Source: Akkermansia sp. (GTDB lineage Bacteria; Verrucomicrobiota; Verrucomicrobiia; Verrucomicrobiales; Akkermansiaceae). Taken from it: DNA of 64,000 bases. This document shows, in pieces, positions 46,369-55,384 of the stretch (positions are counted from its first letter, which is position 1; each line of letters begins with the position of its first letter). The stretch is from NCBI RefSeq assembly GCF_020860705.1, contig NZ_JAJBTT010000034.1:45928-109927 (forward strand), written 5' to 3'. The translations under genes and the position numbers were made by a program. The notes beneath the pieces were generated by a model, which was given only the letters and a program-made list of their open reading frames with translations, did no database searches and had not been told where the DNA came from.

Positions 46369-49107
46369 ATGATGAAAATACATCTGCCTCTCATTCTCCT
46401 GGGATGTCTGACGGCCGCTTTGCCCGCCAAATCCGCCACCGAGACCACTTTAACTGAAGATACAGTTTTAACGGGAACGCAAGTTCAGGATACAAGCATC
46501 ACGGGAGAATATGCCGTTTACTACGATGGACAGGGATTGTATGCCCTCGATTTCGCCCAGAAAGAAAATGAAGAGGGCAACGGCTCTTTCTTCCAATTGA
46601 AATCGACAAGTTCTTCGCCTTTGAGCCTTTCGTTTTCGAATCTGTCGCGTCTGGGTTTTTCGGGAGCAGGAGCGGAGATGCCCGCTTCGTGGCTGGGCCC
46701 CGTCAATTTGCAAAACTCGGGAGATGCTCGCTTTACTATTGAGAACGTTTCCGGTGACGTCTCTTTCAGCGATTTCTCTGGAGGCAAAATAAAGGAATCG
46801 CCTGTCTACGTCTGGAGTCAACGATCAGACGGAGATACGGAGGCCACCATCCGGATTGCCGGTGTTTCCGGCAAATTGTCAATCAGCCGTAATTCTGCAA
46901 CAGACCGAAGCGATATGTTCGTCTCAGTGGGGTTTGTTGCCCGAGTCTCTCCCCGTGAAGAAGGTATCAGCAATGCGCTAATCAACCTGAGCAACATTGG
47001 TGGCGGTATTGAAATCTCGGACAATACAAAGGGGGGATCCGCTGGTTATGCCGGTCTTCTTGCGACGGTAAATACCGGCCTAGGGTTGTCATCCATCACG
47101 ATAGACAGTATTAACGGCGGCATCAAGGTAACCAATAACAAGACATCCGACATGGGTATTTTTTTCTCCATGGCGGGAAGCCAACAATGGAACCCGCCTA
47201 ATCATGAATTGATTAGCGGAGTAGCAGTCATGAAGATAACGAATGTGCAGGGCGGTATTCTTTTTGAAAATAATTCCGCCTATGGAAGCGGCGGGTTGGC
47301 GCTCATGGCCAGACAATGCCTTTTGGAGATTTCCGGCATTAATGGCGACGTCCTCTTCCTTGGGAATTCTTCATCGGATGGAGCGGGGGCCATTTATTGC
47401 GCTCCCGACTCCAGGGACAATGATCCCGCGAGAAGCGAGGTCAGGCTGTCGGCGGACGGCGGCAACATTATCTTTGCGGGAAACAAAAATACAGGACAAA
47501 ACATCGCCAATGCCATGCTCATCGGGAAAAATACCGACGTACGCCTGAATGCGGCGGAGGGGCGAATGATTGCCTTTTACGATCCCATTGAGATCGACGA
47601 TGATGGCAACACTTCCACAGTTCATTTAAACGAAGGATCGGGAAGTGAGGGGGAAATCCTCTTCTCCGGCAGGGATTATGCAGACTCGGACAACGCGGCC
47701 AATTACACCTCCACCCTGACCGGGGACGCCATCCAGTACAACGGCATCGTCCGTCTGGACCAAAGGGCCGCCCTGCAACTGGTCAACTACGTCCAGGAAG
47801 GCGGCGCGCTGGCCATGGGGCGCCGCACCTCCCTGACCGCCTCCGGAAACGTTTCCCTGAAAACCCTGACGCTTGACCTCCGGGAGGCCGGGGACGCCGC
47901 TTCCATCACGGCTGCAGGCTCTGTTTCCGCCGACCGGCTCACTGTGTACGGCTCCTCTTCCAGCGTTGCCGCAGGAGAAACCGTACTGACCATCAAGGCG
48001 GCCTCTTTTGGAGGGATTCTTGAGCAGCCGGCGGATGATTACAAGGCGGCCATGACGGATGACCGGGGCATGACGTTCCTTTTGGGAATGAATTGGGAGC
48101 TCAACGAAGAAGGCGCCCTTGTCTTTACCACCGGCCATATCATTGAAGAAGGAGTCATTGCGGAACTCCAGGGGAGCAATATTGCCAATTCCATGCTTTC
48201 CTGCGCCTCCACCCTGCGTTCATTCTCCGGCACGGGGCTGGCACACCTGGATACCGCCCGCTTCCTCTCCCCGCTCAAGAGCAATGTCTGGACCAGCGGT
48301 CTGGGAGATTTCCAGATGCAGAGGACCAAGGGCGGCATTGAAGGGTTCGACTACCAGGGCGGCGGCTTTGCCGCAGGGGGAGACTACAGGCTGGGGGAAC
48401 AATGGCTGGGAGGGGTGGCCTACGGCTATACTTCCGGCAAAAACATCAGCCGGGAATACCGGGCCACTAACAGGCAGAACACCAACATGGGACTTATCTA
48501 CACGGGCTGGAGGCTCCCCATGAACAAGGGGCAGGCTCTCACGATCACTGCCGCCGCCGGCTTCAGCAGCAGCAACAACAGCCTTTCCTCCGTGACCTCC
48601 GGCGGCCAGAACTCGTCGGGTTCATGGACCAACCGGGCATGGGACGGCACCGTGAAGGCCGCCTGGGAGCTTCCCGTTGGCAGGGGGCTGGTTCTTACGC
48701 CGCAGATCGGGGTGGAATACACGGACGTGGTGCAGGAAGCGTTTACGGAACGCGGAGAAATGGCGCGACGGTTTGAGCGTGGACATTACCGCAACCTGGC
48801 CCTTCCGGTGGGCCTTTCGCTGACCCGGAGCCTGACGGTGGGCGGCATGCCGTGGAGCCATACCGTGAGCGTGGAATATCTTCCGGACGTGTACCGGAGC
48901 AACGCCGGAACGCATGCGCGCCTGATTGGCAGCGGGTATGCGTGGGGAGTGGAGGGAAGCAAGCCCGCCCGGCAGGGGGTAAGGGCAGGAATCTCCGGAC
49001 GGCTTCAGGTAACGGATAACTGGAGTGCGTACGGGAGCTACGAGGTGGAGGCCCGCGACAACTTCGTGAACCAGAGCGTGATGCTTGGAGCAGGCTATTC
49101 CTTCTAG
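46369..49107 (+). CDS. Autotransporter with Pmp-like repeat passenger
   Basis: 912 aa. Signal peptide MMKIHLPLILLGCLTAALPAKSA. The passenger (about 25-600) is a beta-helix-type repeat region; units carry GG(I)-then-(F)xxN patterns: GGIEISDN (~211), GGIKVTNN (~250), GGILFENN (~295), GDVLFLGN (~326), GNIIFAGN (~365), recalling chlamydial polymorphic membrane proteins (GGA(I/L/V) and FxxN). From about 640 to the end is a 12-strand-type autotransporter barrel (NVWTSGLGDFQMQR..., GVAYGYTSG, ...) ending in the classic terminal phenylalanine (GAGYSF). Passenger DNA is less GC-rich than barrel DNA. Surface adhesin or enzyme; function unproven. Confidence 0.88.
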   Translation: MMKIHLPLILLGCLTAALPAKSATETTLTEDTVLTGTQVQDTSITGEYAVYYDGQGLYALDFAQKENEEGNGSFFQLKSTSSSPLSLSFSNLSRLGFSGAGAEMPASWLGPVNLQNSGDARFTIENVSGDVSFSDFSGGKIKESPVYVWSQRSDGDTEATIRIAGVSGKLSISRNSATDRSDMFVSVGFVARVSPREEGISNALINLSNIGGGIEISDNTKGGSAGYAGLLATVNTGLGLSSITIDSINGGIKVTNNKTSDMGIFFSMAGSQQWNPPNHELISGVAVMKITNVQGGILFENNSAYGSGGLALMARQCLLEISGINGDVLFLGNSSSDGAGAIYCAPDSRDNDPARSEVRLSADGGNIIFAGNKNTGQNIANAMLIGKNTDVRLNAAEGRMIAFYDPIEIDDDGNTSTVHLNEGSGSEGEILFSGRDYADSDNAANYTSTLTGDAIQYNGIVRLDQRAALQLVNYVQEGGALAMGRRTSLTASGNVSLKTLTLDLREAGDAASITAAGSVSADRLTVYGSSSSVAAGETVLTIKAASFGGILEQPADDYKAAMTDDRGMTFLLGMNWELNEEGALVFTTGHIIEEGVIAELQGSNIANSMLSCASTLRSFSGTGLAHLDTARFLSPLKSNVWTSGLGDFQMQRTKGGIEGFDYQGGGFAAGGDYRLGEQWLGGVAYGYTSGKNISREYRATNRQNTNMGLIYTGWRLPMNKGQALTITAAAGFSSSNNSLSSVTSGGQNSSGSWTNRAWDGTVKAAWELPVGRGLVLTPQIGVEYTDVVQEAFTERGEMARRFERGHYRNLALPVGLSLTRSLTVGGMPWSHTVSVEYLPDVYRSNAGTHARLIGSGYAWGVEGSKPARQGVRAGISGRLQVTDNWSAYGSYEVEARDNFVNQSVMLGAGYSF

Positions 49108-49132
49108 GAGAAAACGGACAAACCCGCTTGCA

Positions 49133-49165
49133 GCCGGGTTCCCTTTCCCAGGGAGCCCGGCTTTT
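49133..49165 (+). terminator. Rho-independent terminator after the autotransporter
   Basis: 12-bp stem with one G-T pair (49133-49144 and 49150-49161), 5-nt loop, then TTTTAT. 25 nt past the stop codon. Confidence 0.85.
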
Positions 49166-49767
49166 ATCTACCACACCGCTTCCTACGGACGACACAGGAA
49201 AAACCGGGATGAAGCAGCCCCCTTTTCCACTTATGGCAAGGGACAGGCCAAAAGAGGAGATTTTCTGCTTTTTCTTCTCTCAAAATTTCCATCAAGCTAT
49301 TTATCAAGCATTTCTATCTCCCTGCATACAATCCTTCCATGAGCAATCATTTCATGGTGAGTGGCATGCTCTCCTGAGCTCATGAAGGTGATAATTTCAT
49401 CTTCCTTTCAGCCCTTTTCCATGCCATTTATGATATGGTGGACGAATGCCGCCAAGAGCATTTCCATGTGCTCTTGCAGGCTGACTGGCAGCAGAAAGGG
49501 ATGTCAACCATAGCCCTGTTTGATCATTCCTACTGCTTTCTCTACCAGAATGGAGCGGTTGATGATTGGTTACTGGCCTTCGACGATCGTGATCTATTGC
49601 CTCCGGCCTTTCTTTGCTTCAGGAACTTTGGTGATATGAATACCTTTACGGGCGGAATTTTTCACATTTTTGCCGGAGTAAATCCTGTTCAGTCAGGCAT
49701 GAAGGCAAATTTAAAAAAGACGAATCGCTCAACGTCCGTCTTCTTTTTTTTACCCGGCTTTAAAAAA
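49166..49767. other. Gene-free stretch
   Basis: About 600 nt between two terminators that belong to convergent genes. A plus-strand frame at 49435-49809 is open but runs through the pckG terminator, has no relatives and no promoter, so it is not called. No repeat or RNA gene seen. Confidence 0.5.
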
Positions 49768-49800
49768 GGGGCTGCCCCACTTTTCGCGAGACAGCCCCTC
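49764..49800 (-). terminator. Rho-independent terminator after pckG
   Basis: GGGGCTG/CAGCCCC stem (49768-49774 and 49792-49798) with an imperfect inner part, followed on the minus strand by TTTTTT. About 35 nt past the stop codon. Confidence 0.75.
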
Positions 49801-49835
49801 TGCTGTTGAGTTTGACGCTCAGTCAGGAGTTTCGC

Positions 49836-51662
49836 TTAGGAGAAGCTCTTGATGAGGATCTGGCGCTGTTCTTCCAGTTCGGCCGGAAGCTTCTTGCCCA
49901 CCTTGTCGAACAGTTCGGTCTGGCTTTCCAGTTCAGCCTGCCATTCGCTCGGGTTGAGAGCCATGTTGGCGTTGAACTGTTCTTCGCTGTAGTCGAGACC
50001 GGTCTTGTCCAGTTCGGCATAGGTCGGGGAGACGCCCAGCACGGTCTTCTGGCCTTCAGCCTTGCCCTTGGCGCGGCGGAGGATCCAGTCGAGGACGCGC
50101 ATGTTGTCGCCAAAGCCCGGCCAGATGAAGTTGCCGTCCTTGTCCTTGCGGAACCAGTTCACGTTGAAGATCAGCGGAGGATTGGCAACGGTCTTGCCCA
50201 TGTCCAGCCAGTGCTGCCAGTAGTCGCCCACATGGTAGCCGATGAAGGGAAGCATGGCCATCGGGTCGCGGCGGACCTGACCGATGTTGCCGAAGGCGGC
50301 TGCGGTCATTTCGGAACCCATCGTAGCGCCGACGTAGACGCCGTGCGTCCAGTCGCGGGACTGGAAGACGAGGGGCATGGTGGTGGCGCGGCGGCCGCCG
50401 AACAGGATCGCGGAGAGGGAAACACCTTCCGGGTTCTGCCATTCGGGGTCGATCGTCGGGCACTGGGCGGCGGGGGCGGTGAAGCGGGCGTTCGGGTGAG
50501 CGCACTTGCGGCCGCAGTCCGGAGTCCAGTCATTGCCCTGCCAGTCGATGGCGTGGGCGGGAGCGGGGCCGTCCATGCCTTCCCACCAGACGTCGCCGTC
50601 GTCGGTCAGGCCGACGTTGGTGAAGATGACGTTTTCCTTGATGGTGTCCATGGCGATCGGGTTCGTCTTGTAGGACGTGCCGGGAGCCACGCCGAAGTAG
50701 CCGTTTTCCGGGTTGATGGCATGGAAGGTGCCGTCTTCATGGGGCCAGATCCAGGCGATGTCGTCACCGATGATGGAGGTCTTCCAGCCGGCTTCACGGT
50801 AGGAAGCGGGGGGAACGAGCATGGCGAGGTTGGTCTTGCCGCAGGCGGACGGGAATGCGCCGCCGACGTAGGCCTTCGTGCCGTCCGGGGATTCAATGCC
50901 CAGAAGGAGCATGTGTTCAGCCATCCACTTGTTCTTGCGGGCGATGGCGGAGGCGATACGCAGGGCCAGGCACTTCTTGCCGAGCAGGGCGTTGCCGCCG
51001 TAACCGGAACCGAAGGACCAGATTTCTTCCGTTTCCGGGAAGTGGCAGATGTATTTTTCTTCATTACAGGGCCACGGCACGTCGACCTGGCCGTCTGCAA
51101 GCGGAGCGCCCACGGTGTGGAGGCAGGGAACGAAGGTTCCGTAGCCGTCGCGCTTCGGGTTGCCGCCGCCCTTGACTTCGTCTTCCAGGCGCTTGAGAAC
51201 TTGTTCGCCCATCTTGGTCATGATGCGCATGTTGACCACGACGTAGGGGGAGTCCGTGATTTCAATGCCGATCTTGGCCAGGGGGGAATCCAGGGGACCC
51301 ATGCAGAAAGGAATCACGTACATGGTACGGCCCTTCATGCAGCCCTTGAAAAAGCCCTTCAGTTTGGCCTTCATTTCCACGGGGTCAGCCCAGTGGTTGG
51401 TCGGACCGGCGTCTTCTTCCTTCTCGCTGCAGATGAACGTGCGGTCTTCCACACGGGCCACATCGGAGGGGGTGGAACGGGCGAGGAAGCATCCGGGGCG
51501 CTTCTCGGGGTTCAATTTGATAAAGGTGCCCTTTTCTACCATCATGTTGCAGAGCTCATCATTTTCTTTCTGAGAGCCGTTGCACCAATAGATGGAGTCG
51601 GGTTGGCAAAGCTGGGCGATTTCTTCGACCCACTTCTTAGCTGCTTCGTGAGTGGTACTCAT
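49836..51662 (-). CDS. pckG: Phosphoenolpyruvate carboxykinase (GTP)
   Basis: 608 aa, normal for the GTP-dependent family. Interconverts oxaloacetate and phosphoenolpyruvate; in fermenting gut bacteria it often runs towards oxaloacetate for succinate and propionate. Motifs: [13 protein letters not shown] at the N-terminus, the kinase loop [13 protein letters not shown] near residue 275, the metal site [13 protein letters not shown], and FGVAPGTS. The frame remains open far upstream, but ATG 51662 ([11 protein letters not shown]) is the family start. Confidence 0.96.
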   Translation of the reverse strand: MSTTHEAAKKWVEEIAQLCQPDSIYWCNGSQKENDELCNMMVEKGTFIKLNPEKRPGCFLARSTPSDVARVEDRTFICSEKEEDAGPTNHWADPVEMKAKLKGFFKGCMKGRTMYVIPFCMGPLDSPLAKIGIEITDSPYVVVNMRIMTKMGEQVLKRLEDEVKGGGNPKRDGYGTFVPCLHTVGAPLADGQVDVPWPCNEEKYICHFPETEEIWSFGSGYGGNALLGKKCLALRIASAIARKNKWMAEHMLLLGIESPDGTKAYVGGAFPSACGKTNLAMLVPPASYREAGWKTSIIGDDIAWIWPHEDGTFHAINPENGYFGVAPGTSYKTNPIAMDTIKENVIFTNVGLTDDGDVWWEGMDGPAPAHAIDWQGNDWTPDCGRKCAHPNARFTAPAAQCPTIDPEWQNPEGVSLSAILFGGRRATTMPLVFQSRDWTHGVYVGATMGSEMTAAAFGNIGQVRRDPMAMLPFIGYHVGDYWQHWLDMGKTVANPPLIFNVNWFRKDKDGNFIWPGFGDNMRVLDWILRRAKGKAEGQKTVLGVSPTYAELDKTGLDYSEEQFNANMALNPSEWQAELESQTELFDKVGKKLPAELEEQRQILIKSFS

Positions 51663-51914
51663 GGTGAAAATAGTGTATGCGCGGAAATGGCCGTTGGCAA
51701 GTCTCCCGTGCGGCTTTTTATGGGTCGGTTTTGTTTCTCCGGGAGGGAAAACCCGGTGCAGGGGAAGGCGTTGCCCTGATTCCGGAACTCTCCCCGCCGG
51801 AGTGTTCCGCGGGCATCCTTTCTTTTCTGTTACTATGTTTCGGAAAGGGAGGGAAAGAGCGATTTGACTGGAAATCTGCTTGCCAGCTCGTGCGGGATAG
51901 TCTAGGGAAGAATC

Positions 51915-52586
51915 ATGAATGTTAGAAAGTTGATGGCGAATGCGGTGTTTCTGGTGCTGCCGGCCCTGTTGGCGGCGTGTTCGGACGCCTCGCGCCCGCC
52001 TGCAGTCAGCTTCAAGATTCAGAACGTGCCCCCCGTGCCGCGCACGATGTCCCAGATGTCCCGGGAGGTGAACGTCAGCCGTGATTTCATGTCTCCGCGT
52101 TCCCGCGCGCGCCGTGCGTCTCATTCCATGCGTCCGCGCTTTATTACCATCCACAGCACGGCCAATCCCACGGGGGACGCCGCAGCGCATGCCCGGGCGC
52201 TGAAGAGAGGGGCCATGGGTTCCCTGAACTGGCATTTTACGGTGGACCAGTACCGGGCTATCCAGCATATTCCGCTGAATGAGACGGGCCGCCATGCAGA
52301 CCGCGGCGGCCCTGGAGACAGGTATTCCATCGGGATTGAAATGGGAGAAGTCAGAAGCCACAACCCCATCGTCACCTGGAACCGCGCCGCCAAGCTGACG
52401 GCCGTGCTGATGAAACAGTACGGTATTCCCCTCCGCAATGTGGTGCCCCATTATTACTGGACGGGCAAAAACTGTCCCGCCCCGCTGCTGACCAATGGAC
52501 GTCCGGGGTATAAGTGGAGCTGGTTCGTTTCCCGCGTGGATTATTACAGGCGCTGTCTGGAAACCCGTCCCGCCGCGGCGCTTTGA
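51915..52586 (+). CDS. N-acetylmuramoyl-L-alanine amidase (Amidase_2), lipoprotein
   Basis: 223 aa. Lipobox LPALLAAC (Cys22). The amidase fold starts at [13 protein letters not shown] with the first zinc histidine; [16 protein letters not shown] and [16 protein letters not shown] supply the remaining zinc ligands and catalytic residues. Cleaves the amide between MurNAc and L-Ala of peptidoglycan in the periplasm. Precedes recG by 45 nt on the same strand. Confidence 0.88.
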   Translation: MNVRKLMANAVFLVLPALLAACSDASRPPAVSFKIQNVPPVPRTMSQMSREVNVSRDFMSPRSRARRASHSMRPRFITIHSTANPTGDAAAHARALKRGAMGSLNWHFTVDQYRAIQHIPLNETGRHADRGGPGDRYSIGIEMGEVRSHNPIVTWNRAAKLTAVLMKQYGIPLRNVVPHYYWTGKNCPAPLLTNGRPGYKWSWFVSRVDYYRRCLETRPAAAL

Positions 52587-52631
52587 CGGAGGCACGGACA
52601 TGATGCGATCGGTGAGGAATAGCCTGGACCC

Positions 52632-54698
52632 ATGGCCGGAGAGCTGCTTTTAACATCCCCTCTGGAGGAGTGCCCCTTCATCCGCCCCAGGGAACTGGCG
52701 GCCATGCAGGCTGCGGGAATGGCCTCCGTGCGGGATTTGCTGTTCATGCTGCCGCGCAGGTATGAGGACCGCCGCATGTTTGACCGTTATGATTCCCTGT
52801 CTTCCGGTGCTCCCGTCTGTCTTCGTGGGCGTGTGGTGGACGTAGGCTGGAAAGGCTGGGGGGGGAAGGGTGGCAAGGGCCGCGGGCGGTATGTGGAAGC
52901 CGTCCTGGTGGATGAGCAATCCCTGGGCCAGGCCCGTTTTTCCTGCCTGTGGTTCAGCATGCCGGGCGTAGCCAGGATGTTGTGCGCCGGGCAGGAGATG
53001 ATCGTGTACGGGCGCATGAAGATGTACGGCAGGAAGCTCAGCATGGTGCATCCGGATTTTGAGCTTATCCGGGAGGGGGACGACCATTCCATCCATTTGA
53101 ACCGTATTGTTCCCGTGTACAGCGGCCGCATGGGGATTGCCGTGCGCAGGCTGAGGGAAATCGTATGGGAAGCCCTGGCCCTTCTTTCCCCGTCTCCGGA
53201 ACCGGAGATTTACGAATTTGTGCCGGACATCCCGTGTAAGACGGCGCTGAAAGATCTTCATTTTCCGGAATCTGCGGAGGCGAGGGACCGGACCAGGCGC
53301 CGGTTTGCGCTGGAGGAATGCCTGGCGCAGCAGTTGAACGTGTCCTACAGGAGGCGCCGCGCGGAGGCAGTCCCCGGCATGCAGACCGCGGGCTCCAGCC
53401 ACTTGGTAAAGGATTTGGCTGATTCCCTGCCGTTTGAACTGACGGAAGCCCAGAAACGCTGCGTGAGGGAGATTTACCGGGACATGAAAGCCCCGCGTTC
53501 CATGAACCGCCTGCTGCAGGGGGATGTGGGATCCGGAAAGACGCTGGTGGCCCTGTGCGCGATGCTTCTGGCCGTGGAGCATGGGTATTCCGCCGTGATG
53601 ATGGCGCCCACCCAGATTCTGGCGGAGCAGCATTATTTGAAATTCAGGCAGATGCTGGACAAGCTGGACGTTCCCGTATCCCTGGTGACGGCGGATAGGA
53701 AGGAGGAATCCCATGTGGCGTTCGGGAACCAGGGAGGCATTGTGGTCGGGACGCATGCTCTGCTGTATGGGAAGAACGTGCCGGAACATGTAGGGCTGGT
53801 TGTGATTGACGAACAGCATAAATTCGGCGTGAACCAGCGGGAAAAGCTGATTAACCGGGAAGAGCGCCCCGACGTGCTGGTGATGACCGCCACTCCTATC
53901 CCGCGCACGCTGACGCTGACTTTTTACGGTGATTTGGACGTTTCCATCCTGGACGGCGTTCCCGGAGGCCGCGGGGCGGTGGTGACGGCCATCCGCACGG
54001 AGAAGGACAAGGAAAAGGTGGTAAAGTTTGCCCGGAGCCAGCTGGAGGAAGGCAGGCAGATTTACGTGGTTTCCCCCCTCATTGACGGAGAAGATTCCAG
54101 GAAGGGGAAGGCCGTGACGAAGGAGATGGACGAATGGAAGGCGCTGCTGCCCCATGCGGATGTGGGGCTGCTGCACGGCAGGATGTCTTCCGAGGAGAAG
54201 GAAGCAGTGATGAAGGATTTCCGCGCCAACCGGATCAGCGTGCTGGTAGCCACCACGGTGGTGGAGGTGGGGGTGGATGTTCCGAACGCTACGGTGATGA
54301 TCATCAATAATGCGGAAAGCTTCGGACTGTCCCAGCTGCATCAGCTCCGCGGGCGCATCGGGCGCGGAGCGCACAAATCCTACTGCATCCTGATGACGGA
54401 GGCCCAACCGGAGGATGAACAGTGGGAAAAGCTGCACATTGTGGAAACTACGGCCAACGGATTTGACCTGGCGGAGCAGGATTTGAAGCTTCGAGGGCCA
54501 GGAGATGTGCTGGGGACTTCCCAGAGCGGCCTGAAGGGCGTGCGTTTTGAGGAATGGCTGCTGGATGCACGCCTGATTCACCGCGGGCGTGAGCTGGCGG
54601 AGGCCATTCTGGCGGAGGACCCCAATCTGGAATCCGCCAAATATCGCCCGCTCCGTTTTTTATTGGAAAACGGGGAGGAAAGGCGCGTGACCGGTTAA
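52632..54698 (+). CDS. recG: ATP-dependent DNA helicase RecG
   Basis: 688 aa. N-terminal wedge/OB domain ([26 protein letters not shown]), helicase core with Walker A GDVGSGKT near residue 297, DEQH at 393-396, TATPIPRTL, and [12 protein letters not shown]. The C-terminal motif [36 protein letters not shown] is read in pieces around residues 540-575. Remodels stalled forks and branched DNA. The DEQH box (not DEAH) separates it from DinG. Confidence 0.96.
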   Translation: MAGELLLTSPLEECPFIRPRELAAMQAAGMASVRDLLFMLPRRYEDRRMFDRYDSLSSGAPVCLRGRVVDVGWKGWGGKGGKGRGRYVEAVLVDEQSLGQARFSCLWFSMPGVARMLCAGQEMIVYGRMKMYGRKLSMVHPDFELIREGDDHSIHLNRIVPVYSGRMGIAVRRLREIVWEALALLSPSPEPEIYEFVPDIPCKTALKDLHFPESAEARDRTRRRFALEECLAQQLNVSYRRRRAEAVPGMQTAGSSHLVKDLADSLPFELTEAQKRCVREIYRDMKAPRSMNRLLQGDVGSGKTLVALCAMLLAVEHGYSAVMMAPTQILAEQHYLKFRQMLDKLDVPVSLVTADRKEESHVAFGNQGGIVVGTHALLYGKNVPEHVGLVVIDEQHKFGVNQREKLINREERPDVLVMTATPIPRTLTLTFYGDLDVSILDGVPGGRGAVVTAIRTEKDKEKVVKFARSQLEEGRQIYVVSPLIDGEDSRKGKAVTKEMDEWKALLPHADVGLLHGRMSSEEKEAVMKDFRANRISVLVATTVVEVGVDVPNATVMIINNAESFGLSQLHQLRGRIGRGAHKSYCILMTEAQPEDEQWEKLHIVETTANGFDLAEQDLKLRGPGDVLGTSQSGLKGVRFEEWLLDARLIHRGRELAEAILAEDPNLESAKYRPLRFLLENGEERRVTG

Positions 54699-54836
54699 TA
54701 TTGTCTGATCGCCGTTTACTGACGGTCAGTGTGTAAAGGGTGTATGACAGATACGGCGTGCAACGGTTTCTCTCTTGGAATGAATCTAAAGGAGCAAAGA
54801 GGATGACTCTTCTTTAACCCGAACACCAATAAAACA

Positions 54837-55280
54837 ATGATTCAAACGTACCAAATACTCCCCGTGGTGGCGATCGTATGCTCCGCCTCCGCCATTGCCC
54901 AGAACGCGGCCGATCCCGTGCAGATGGCTAAGCAGAATGTTGACCTGATTTCGTCCGCCAACAAGGTCCTGGACGACGTAAAGGACAATAAGGCGGTCGA
55001 TATCGCCATCAAGCAGCTCGATGCTCTGACTCAGCAGGCCAAGCAGTTGGACAAGTCCATGGAAAAAGTGAAGCTCACTTCCCAGCAGGCTATCCGGATT
55101 ACCAAACTCAATGGAGATGCCCAGGATACCATCGTGGACATGCTGGAAAATTGCCAGCGTATTCAGAAGGATAAGCTCATGACGCCCGCCCTCCTTAAGG
55201 CGGTGAACAATTTTGCCGCTGCCGCCAACATTGAAGTGGTGGAAACGATTACGACCGTGGAACAGATTGTGGAAGACTAA
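54837..55280 (+). CDS. Small exported helical protein of unknown function
   Basis: 147 aa. Signal peptide MIQTYQILPVVAIVCSASAIA, then an almost fully helical mature protein with heptad-like runs (VDIAIKQLDALTQQAKQLDKSMEKVKLTSQQAI). Contains one cysteine. Own terminator downstream. I do not recognise the family; size and composition suit a periplasmic coiled-coil or chaperone-like protein. Confidence 0.7.
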   Translation: MIQTYQILPVVAIVCSASAIAQNAADPVQMAKQNVDLISSANKVLDDVKDNKAVDIAIKQLDALTQQAKQLDKSMEKVKLTSQQAIRITKLNGDAQDTIVDMLENCQRIQKDKLMTPALLKAVNNFAAAANIEVVETITTVEQIVED

Positions 55281-55310
55281 GTAATCAGATTTTAAAGACC
55301 TTCGACTGGT

Positions 55311-55346
55311 AAGGCCGCTTCCTGAAACGGAGCGGTCTTATTTTTT
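55311..55346 (+). terminator. Rho-independent terminator
   Basis: 9-bp stem with one G-T pair (55311-55319 and 55331-55339), 11-nt loop, then ATTTTTTAT. Ends the transcript of the 54837 gene just before the convergent actB. Confidence 0.8.
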
Positions 55347-55384
55347 ATGAAAAAGCGTCTTTAGTGAATCCTCTGCCGGAGTTT

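Noticed and set aside
49435..49809. 124-aa open frame between the autotransporter and pckG
   Set aside because: It runs through the pckG terminator, has no promoter, signal or similarity, and lies between two convergent transcripts.
49806..51779. 657-aa plus-strand frame over pckG
   Set aside because: Antisense shadow of pckG with no protein-like motifs.
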